NCBI GenBank assembly: GCA_016806145.1
Contig: CP063166.1
Coordinates: forward strand, 5,580,001 to 5,644,000
DNA from: Variovorax paradoxus
Lineage (GTDB): Bacteria; Pseudomonadota; Gammaproteobacteria; Burkholderiales; Burkholderiaceae_C
Direction of reading: 5' to 3'
DNA length: 64,000 nucleotides
The first letter of the stretch is position 1. Each line of letters begins with the position of its first letter. This document shows positions 58,554-64,000 of the stretch, piece after piece. A program made the position numbers and the translations under genes. The notes beneath the pieces were generated by a model. That model made no database searches, was not told the DNA's origin, and was given only the letters and a program-made list of their open reading frames with translations.

Positions 58554-60809
58554 ATGAGCGCGGTCGCAAAATCTCAGTCCCATGCCCCTGCGGGCACGCC
58601 GAAGCCGAGCCCGGCGGCGCTGAATGCGGCCGCCGCCAGCTTCGCGGCCCTGACGGCGCGGCTCGATTACCTGGGCCCCGAAGACACCGATCTGGTCCGC
58701 CGCGCCTACCGCTTCGCCGACGAGGCCCACCTGGGCCAGCTGCGCAACAGCGGCGAGCCCTACATCACACATCCCATCGCCGTGGCGGCGCAATGCGCCG
58801 AATGGAAGCTCGACGCGCAGGCCCTGATGGCCGCCCTGCTGCACGACGCCATCGAGGACTGCGGCGTCACCAAGCCCGAACTGATCGAGCGCTTCGGCGC
58901 GCCGGTGGCCGAACTGGTCGACGGCCTCACCAAGCTCGACAAGCTGCAGTTCAACACGCGCGAGGAGAACCAGGCCGAGTCCTTCCGCAAGATGCTGCTG
59001 GCAATGGCGCGCGACGTGCGCGTCATCCTGGTCAAGCTGGCCGACCGCACGCACAACATGCGCACGCTGGCCGATGCGCCGCGCGAGAAATGGGCCCGGA
59101 TCTCGCGCGAAACGCTCGAGATCTACGCGCCGATCGCGCACCGGCTCGGCCTTAACCAGACCTACCGCGAGTTACAGGAACTGTCGTTCCGGCACCTCAA
59201 GCCGTGGCGTTATGCAACGCTGGCCAAGGCCGTGGCCAAGGCGCGCGGCCGCCGGCGCGACCTGATCCAGAAGGTGCAGCGCGAGGTCGAGACCGCCTTC
59301 GCCGCCGCCAACATGACGCTGCGGATCGCGGGGCGCGAGAAGACGCTCTATTCGATCTATCGCAAGATGGAAGAAAAGCACCTGAGCTTCGCTCAGGTGA
59401 CCGACATCTACGGCTTCCGCCTGATCGTGCCGAACGTGATCGCCTGCTACACCGGCCTGGGCATCCTGCACCAGATGTACAAGCCGCTGCCGGGCAAGTT
59501 CAAGGACCACATCGCGATCGCCAAGCTCAACGGCTACCAGTCGCTGCACACGACGCTGGTGGGCCCGGCGGGCGTCAGCGTCGAGTTCCAGCTGCGCACC
59601 GACGCCATGCACGTGGTGGCCGAATCGGGCGTGGCGGCGCACTGGCTCTACAAGGCCGCGGACCCGAGCACGGCCAGCAACGACCGCCTGGGCACCAAGT
59701 GGCTGCAGTCGCTGCTCGACATCCAGGACGAGACGCGCGACGCCGCGGAGTTCTGGGACCACGTCAAGGTCGACCTGTTCCCCGACGCCGTCTACGTCTT
59801 CACGCCCAAGAGCCAGATCATGGCGCTGCCGCGCGGCGCGACCGTGGTCGACTTCGCCTACGCGATCCACAGCAACATCGGCGACCACACATCGGCCGCG
59901 CGCATCAACGGCGACCAGGTGCCGCTGCGCACCGAGCTCAAGAACGGCGACGTGGTCGAGGTGATCACCGCGCCGGTCTCCACGCCCAACCCGGCGTGGC
60001 TGGGCTTCGTGCGAACCGGCCGGGCGCGCTCGAAGATCCGCCACTACCTCAAGACCCTCGCCCATGCCGAATCCGAAGGCCTGGGCGAGAAGCTGCTGGC
60101 GCAGGCCCTGCGCGCCGAAGGCCTGGGCAAGCTGCCCGAGGACGACGCCGAGCACCAGCCGCTGTGGGAGAAGCTGCTGCGCTTCACCGGCAACCGCTCG
60201 CGCGCCGAACTGCTGACCGACATCGGCCTGGGCAAGCGCATCGCGAGCATCGTGGCCAAGCGGCTGATGGCGCTCATGGCCGAGCTCGGCGAACGCCCCG
60301 ACGCGCTGCTGCTGAGCCGCGAGCGCTTCATCTCGCACGAGACCATCTCGCAGGGCGCGGTCACGCTCGACGGCAGCGAGAACTCCTCGGTGCGCTTCGC
60401 GCTGTGCTGCCGGCCGATCCCGGGCGATCCGATCGTGGGCTATCTCGGCCACGGCGAAGGCCTGGTGGTGCACACCGAGGCCTGCGGCGTGGGCCAGCGC
60501 CTGCGCCACAAGGACAGCGAACGCTTCTTCGCGGTGGAGTGGGCCGACGAGCCGACGCGCGCCTTCGAGACCGGCGTGATCATCACCGTGCGCAACGACA
60601 AGGGCGTGCTGGCGCGCGTGGCCGCCACGCTGGCCGATGCCGAGGCCGACATCACCCACGTCGAGATGGCCGACGAGACGCCGCAGGATTCGACCGACCT
60701 GCGCTTCGTGATCGCGGTGCGCGACCGCTCGCACCTCGATGCGGTGCTGCGCTCGGTGCGCCGGACCACCTCGGTGCTGTCCGCGGCGCGCACCGTTCCC
60801 GCGGCCTGA
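58554..60809 (+). CDS. spoT: Bifunctional (p)ppGpp synthetase/hydrolase SpoT/Rel
   Basis: The 751-residue protein has the hydrolase HD motif in ALLHDAIEDCG (about 90-100), the synthetase segment YSIYRKMEEKHLSF and DIYGFRLIV with NGYQSLHT, then TGS (FPDAVYVFTPKSQIMALPRG), a zinc-finger-like Cys segment (FALCCRPIPGD) and an ACT domain at the C-terminus. The ATG at 58554 (MSAVAKSQ) is more likely than the upstream in-frame GTG at 58545. It sets the alarmone level in response to starvation. Confidence 0.96.
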   Translation: MSAVAKSQSHAPAGTPKPSPAALNAAAASFAALTARLDYLGPEDTDLVRRAYRFADEAHLGQLRNSGEPYITHPIAVAAQCAEWKLDAQALMAALLHDAIEDCGVTKPELIERFGAPVAELVDGLTKLDKLQFNTREENQAESFRKMLLAMARDVRVILVKLADRTHNMRTLADAPREKWARISRETLEIYAPIAHRLGLNQTYRELQELSFRHLKPWRYATLAKAVAKARGRRRDLIQKVQREVETAFAAANMTLRIAGREKTLYSIYRKMEEKHLSFAQVTDIYGFRLIVPNVIACYTGLGILHQMYKPLPGKFKDHIAIAKLNGYQSLHTTLVGPAGVSVEFQLRTDAMHVVAESGVAAHWLYKAADPSTASNDRLGTKWLQSLLDIQDETRDAAEFWDHVKVDLFPDAVYVFTPKSQIMALPRGATVVDFAYAIHSNIGDHTSAARINGDQVPLRTELKNGDVVEVITAPVSTPNPAWLGFVRTGRARSKIRHYLKTLAHAESEGLGEKLLAQALRAEGLGKLPEDDAEHQPLWEKLLRFTGNRSRAELLTDIGLGKRIASIVAKRLMALMAELGERPDALLLSRERFISHETISQGAVTLDGSENSSVRFALCCRPIPGDPIVGYLGHGEGLVVHTEACGVGQRLRHKDSERFFAVEWADEPTRAFETGVIITVRNDKGVLARVAATLADAEADITHVEMADETPQDSTDLRFVIAVRDRSHLDAVLRSVRRTTSVLSAARTVPAA

Positions 60810-60817
60810 TTGCCTGA

Positions 60818-61393
60818 TTAAACGGCGGCCGGCCCTGGCGCCGGATAGACGACCGACAGCAACTCGACCTCGTGCGTGCCACCCGGCGTGACGAGCTTGA
60901 CCACATCGCCCTCCCGCGCCTTCAGCAGCGCCCGCGCGATCGGCGAGATCCAGCTGACCTGCGACTGCGCGCTGTCGGCCTCGTCGATGCCGAGGATCGT
61001 CACGCTGCGCTCGTCGCCGTTCTCGTCCGCGTAGCGCACCGTGGCGCCGAAGAAGACCTGGTCGCTGCCGTGGTGCACCGAGGGATCGGTCACCTCGGCG
61101 ATCTCGAGCCGCTTGGTGAGGAAGCGGATGCGGCGGTCGATCTCGCGCAGCCGCTTCTTGCCGTAGAGGTAGTCGCCGTTCTCCGAGCGGTCGCCGTTCT
61201 TGGCGGCCCAATGCACGGCCTCGACCACCTTGGGCCGCTCCTCGTCCATCAGCTGCAGCAGTTCGGTGCGCAGCCGCGCATAGCCGGCGGGGGTGATGTA
61301 GTTCTTGCCGCCCACGGGCAGCGGCGGCATGGCGCCGTCGGCGCCATCGTCGTCCGCGTCGGAATCGGTTTCCTTGGTGAATGCCTTGTTCAA
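60818..61393 (-). CDS. greB: Transcription elongation factor GreB, TTG start
   Basis: The 191-residue protein has YITPAGYARLRTELLQLMDEE, GDRSENGDYLYGKKRLREID (the GreB coiled-coil tip) and a C-terminal FKBP-like region with PIARALLKAREGDVV. An acidic insert (DSDADDDGADGA) precedes the coiled coil. The only start fitting MNKAFTKE is TTG at 61393, backed by GGAGG 6 bases upstream. The open frame upstream runs through tRNA-Arg and is spurious. It is convergent with spoT (8 bp). Confidence 0.95.
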   Translation of the reverse strand: MNKAFTKETDSDADDDGADGAMPPLPVGGKNYITPAGYARLRTELLQLMDEERPKVVEAVHWAAKNGDRSENGDYLYGKKRLREIDRRIRFLTKRLEIAEVTDPSVHHGSDQVFFGATVRYADENGDERSVTILGIDEADSAQSQVSWISPIARALLKAREGDVVKLVTPGGTHEVELLSVVYPAPGPAAV

Positions 61394-61456
61394 GCGACGC
61401 CTCCGGAGATCGAAAGACAAGCGTGGCGTCCGCCCTGCGCGGACGAGCCTCGTACC

Positions 61457-61494
61457 CAAAAGAAAAGGGTCAACTCGTTTCCGAGTTGACCCTT
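61457..61494 (-). terminator. Rho-independent terminator after the tRNA pair
   Basis: On the minus strand AAGGGTCAACTCG and CGAGTTGACCCTT form a perfect 13-bp stem with a 4-base loop, then TTTTCTTTT. It lies 6 bp after tRNA-Arg and ahead of the greB promoter. Confidence 0.95.
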
Positions 61495-61500
61495 GAAGAG

Positions 61501-61577
61501 TGGTGCGGCTGGCAGGAATTGAACCCACGACCCCTTGGTTCGTAGCCAAGTACTCTATCCAACTGAGCTACAGCCGC
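61501..61577 (-). tRNA. tRNA-Arg(ACG)
   Basis: The minus strand gives a 77-base cloverleaf starting GCGGCTGTAGCTCAG, with anticodon ACG in GGCTACGAACC, T arm GGGTTCAATTCC and an encoded CCA. The acceptor GCGGCTG pairs with CAGCCGC. The first anticodon base would be modified to inosine. Confidence 0.97.
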
Positions 61578-61646
61578 ACAGCTTGCTATCATAGCATGCA
61601 TTTTTGAGACTTCCCGATCCGTCGGAACAAATCTCAAAAATACGGG

Positions 61647-61723
<77 letters not shown>

Positions 61724-61762
61724 ACGTGGGCTCGATTCTATTCGCGCCGAAAAGGCGCCTCG

Positions 61763-62770
61763 CTACTTGCGATGGCTCAGCGCGTTGCTGACCAGCTTGG
61801 ACGTGATGTCGACGATCTGGATCATGCGCTCGTAGGGCATGCGCGTCGGGCCGATCACGCCCAGCGTGCCAACGACCTGGCCGTCGACCTCGTAGTTGGC
61901 GCTGACGATGGACAGCTCCTCGACCGGCACCACCTGGCTTTCGCCGCCGATGAAGATGCGCACGCCCTCGGCCTTGCTCGACACGTCGAGCAGCCGCATC
62001 AGCTGCGCCTTCTGCTCGAACAGCTCGAAGGCGCGGCGCAGCTGCCCCATGTCGCTCGAGAAGTCGCTGACCGCGAGCAGATTGCGCTCGCCCGAGATCA
62101 CGACGTCGTCTTCCTGCGATTCGCTCAGCACGTCCGAGCTGACCTTCACGGCCGCCTGCATCAGCGCCGCGATCTCGCCGCGCAGCGTGTCGACCTCGGA
62201 CTGCAGCCGGTCGCGCACCTGCTCGATCGTCAGGCCCGCGTAGTGGGCGTTGATGTAGTTCGCGGCCTCGACCAGCTGCGACTGCGAGTAGTCGGCCTCG
62301 GGGAAGATCACGCGGTTCTGCACGTCGCCTTCGGGCGAGACGATGATCACCAGCAGCCGGCGGTCCGACAGGCGCAGGAACTCGATCTGCTTGAACACCG
62401 ACGAACGCCGCGGCGCCATCACCACGCCGACGAACTGCGAGAGGTTCGACAGCAGGTGCGCCGCATTGGCGATCACGCGCTGCGGCTGGTCGGGCGCGAG
62501 GCTCGGCGCGGCCAGGTGCTCGCGCTGCGCGGTGAGCATGGTGTCAACGAAAAGCCTGTAGCCGCGCGCCGTGGGCACGCGGCCCGCCGAGGTGTGCGGA
62601 CTGGCGATCAGCCCGAGCGACTCGAGGTCCGACATCACGTTGCGGATGGTCGCGGGCGAGAGGTCCAGACCCGAGGAACGCGAGAGCGTTCGCGAGCCGA
62701 CAGGCTGGCCTTCGGCGATGTAGCGCTCGACGAGCGTCTTGAGCAGCAACTTGGCGCGGTCGTCCAGCAT
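61763..62770 (-). CDS. hrcA: Heat-shock repressor HrcA
   Basis: The 335-residue protein has a winged helix at the N-terminus ([20 protein letters not shown] and [13 protein letters not shown]) and the HrcA effector domain ending [20 protein letters not shown]. It represses groESL/dnaK-type operons through CIRCE sites when GroEL is free. It is divergent from nadK, 30 bp away. No CIRCE-like repeat was seen in that gap. Confidence 0.96.
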   Translation of the reverse strand: MLDDRAKLLLKTLVERYIAEGQPVGSRTLSRSSGLDLSPATIRNVMSDLESLGLIASPHTSAGRVPTARGYRLFVDTMLTAQREHLAAPSLAPDQPQRVIANAAHLLSNLSQFVGVVMAPRRSSVFKQIEFLRLSDRRLLVIIVSPEGDVQNRVIFPEADYSQSQLVEAANYINAHYAGLTIEQVRDRLQSEVDTLRGEIAALMQAAVKVSSDVLSESQEDDVVISGERNLLAVSDFSSDMGQLRRAFELFEQKAQLMRLLDVSSKAEGVRIFIGGESQVVPVEELSIVSANYEVDGQVVGTLGVIGPTRMPYERMIQIVDITSKLVSNALSHRK

Positions 62771-62800
62771 TGCAAGATTTTAGTGTTGTAATTTGTAGCC

Positions 62801-63706
62801 ATGACCTCTCCCTTTCGTCACGTCGCGCTGATCGGCAAATACCAGGCTTCCGGAGCCCGGTGCGGCGAGCGCGACAGCGTGATGGAAGGCATCGCGAGTT
62901 TTCTCGAATCGCAGGGCTGCAAGGTCTACGTCGAGCAGCCGCGCGAAGGCGAACCGGCCCAGGCCCTGCCCACCGGCGACCGCTACGAAGCGCTCACGGT
63001 CGAACAGATCGGCCAGCAGTGCGACCTCGGCCTGGTGGTCGGCGGCGACGGCACCATGCTCGGCATCGGCCGGCAGCTCGCGGCCTTCGGCATCCCGCTG
63101 ATCGGCATCAACCGAGGCCGGCTCGGCTTCATCACCGACATCCCGCTCGACAACTACCAGGCCACGCTGATCCCGATGCTGGCCGGCGAATACGAGGAAG
63201 ACCACCGCAGCCTGATGCACGCGCAGGTGATGCGCGACGGCGCCGTGGTGTTCGACGCGCTCGCGATGAACGACGTGGTGGTCAACCGCGGCGCGACCTC
63301 GGGCATGGTCGAGCTGCGGGTCTCGGTGGGCAAGCATTTCGTGGCCAACCAGCGCGCCGACGGCCTGATCATCGCGTCGCCCACGGGCTCGACGGCCTAC
63401 GCGCTGTCGGCCGGCGGGCCGCTGCTGCATCCGGCGGTGCCGGGCTGGGTGCTGGTGCCGATCGCACCGCACACGCTGTCGAACCGCCCGGTGCTGCTGC
63501 CCGATGCCGACGAGATCGTGATCGAGCTCGTGGGCGGGCGCGATGCCAGCGCGAATTTCGACATGCAATCGCTGGCCTCGCTCGCGATCGGCGACCGCGT
63601 GGTGGTGCGCCGCTCCGATTTCAGGGTGCGCTTCCTGCATCCGCGCGGCTGGAGCTACTTCGACACGCTGCGCAAGAAACTGCATTGGAACGAAGGAGGT
63701 TCCTGA
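62801..63706 (+). CDS. nadK: NAD kinase
   Basis: The 301-residue protein has the catalytic [23 protein letters not shown] and [21 protein letters not shown]. It phosphorylates NAD to NADP. It sits in the common order hrcA (divergent)-nadK-recN. Its stop lies 1 bp before the recN ATG, so the two are probably one transcript. Confidence 0.96.
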   Translation: MTSPFRHVALIGKYQASGARCGERDSVMEGIASFLESQGCKVYVEQPREGEPAQALPTGDRYEALTVEQIGQQCDLGLVVGGDGTMLGIGRQLAAFGIPLIGINRGRLGFITDIPLDNYQATLIPMLAGEYEEDHRSLMHAQVMRDGAVVFDALAMNDVVVNRGATSGMVELRVSVGKHFVANQRADGLIIASPTGSTAYALSAGGPLLHPAVPGWVLVPIAPHTLSNRPVLLPDADEIVIELVGGRDASANFDMQSLASLAIGDRVVVRRSDFRVRFLHPRGWSYFDTLRKKLHWNEGGS

Positions 63707-63707
63707 G

Positions 63708-64000
63708 ATGGCGCTCAGACGCATCGCACTGCGCGATTTCGTGATCGTGCGATCCCTCGAGATCGACCTGTCCGGCGGCTTCACGGTGCTGACCGGCGAA
63801 ACCGGCGCAGGCAAGTCGATCCTGATCGACGCGCTGCAGCTCGCACTCGGCAATCGCGCCGATGCGGGCGCGGTGCGCGAAGGCGCCGAGCGGCTCGACG
63901 TGAGCGCGGAGTTCGACCACGACCCGGCCTTCACGGCCTGGCTCGACGAAGGCGGCTTCGAGGCGGGCGATGCCCTGCTGCTGCGCCGCACCGTCGACCT
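63708..64000 (+). CDS. recN: DNA repair protein RecN, N-terminal part (cut by window end)
   Basis: The 97 visible residues start MALRRIALRDFVIVRSLEID and contain the Walker A motif LTGETGAGKSILIDAL. This is the SMC-like ATPase RecN, which acts in double-strand break repair. It follows nadK immediately. Confidence 0.95.
   Translation, partial: MALRRIALRDFVIVRSLEIDLSGGFTVLTGETGAGKSILIDALQLALGNRADAGAVREGAERLDVSAEFDHDPAFTAWLDEGGFEAGDALLLRRTVD

Noticed and set aside
61394..61549. N-terminal extension of greB beginning MATNQGVVGSIPASRT
   Set aside because: It is a translation of tRNA-Arg and the terminator; the true start is the TTG with its ribosome site.
62771..62800. Possible CIRCE site in front of hrcA
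   Set aside because: The 30-bp gap does not contain the TTAGCACTC-type repeat.

Overview
The window is about 68% GC and almost fully coding. It looks like chromosomal DNA of a betaproteobacterium of the Comamonadaceae, most likely Variovorax or a close relative. The basis is family recognition: the split urease operon with ureJ between ureA and ureB, many TctC/Bug solute receptors, the HU-like protein with a Lys/Ala/Pro tail, and the gene order hrcA-nadK-recN and yicC-gmk-rpoZ-spoT. No rRNA, phage, transposase or CRISPR array was seen.

Layout. (1) 1-7.6 kb: a leftward transporter/sensor fusion (NCS1 permease, Cys-rich module, two further membrane helices; cut by the window edge), then a rightward urease operon ureA-ureJ-ureB-ureC-ureE-ureF-ureG. 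No ureD lies in the window. A pair of inverted palindromic repeats sits between ureE and ureF. (2) 7.6-12.3 kb: assorted single genes (exported hypothetical, hydratase, AlkB-like dioxygenase, nitronate monooxygenase, SDR, TetR). (3) 12.4-24.1 kb: the most interesting block. A nine-gene leftward operon (class III aminotransferase, polyamine-type ABC importer, GntR regulator, two-subunit dimethylformamidase-like amidohydrolase, shikimate-dehydrogenase-like enzyme) diverges from a tetronate-kinase-like and a class II aldolase-like gene. An AT-rich palindrome lies between the two arms. I read this as one uncharacterised pathway that imports and degrades an amide or amine-linked hydroxy-acid.

(4) 24.2-32.9 kb: a Bug receptor, a DctB/DctR-like two-component pair overlapping by ATGA, an MHS-family carboxylate permease, a TetR/O-methyltransferase divergent pair with a palindromic operator, an MFS permease and an HU-like nucleoid protein starting with TTG. 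(5) 33-45.2 kb: two divergent catabolic arms run by three LysR regulators. They contain two Bug receptors, an aldehyde dehydrogenase, a frameshifted flavoprotein, an amidohydrolase and a large FAD/4Fe-4S dehydrogenase of the YdiJ type. (6) 45.2-51.3 kb: two tandem exported agmatine/peptidyl-arginine deiminase paralogues and a PaoABC-like molybdenum aldehyde oxidoreductase.

(7) 51.7-64 kb: housekeeping. tRNA-Ser(UGA), hemW, rdgB, rph, a PP2C phosphatase/Ser-Thr kinase pair, yicC, gmk, rpoZ, spoT, greB, tRNA-Arg(ACG), a CAU tRNA that looks like tRNA-Ile2, hrcA, nadK and the start of recN. Gene starts were chosen by family length, visible Shine-Dalgarno sequences and overlaps. No database search was possible, so functions of the catabolic blocks are family-level inferences.
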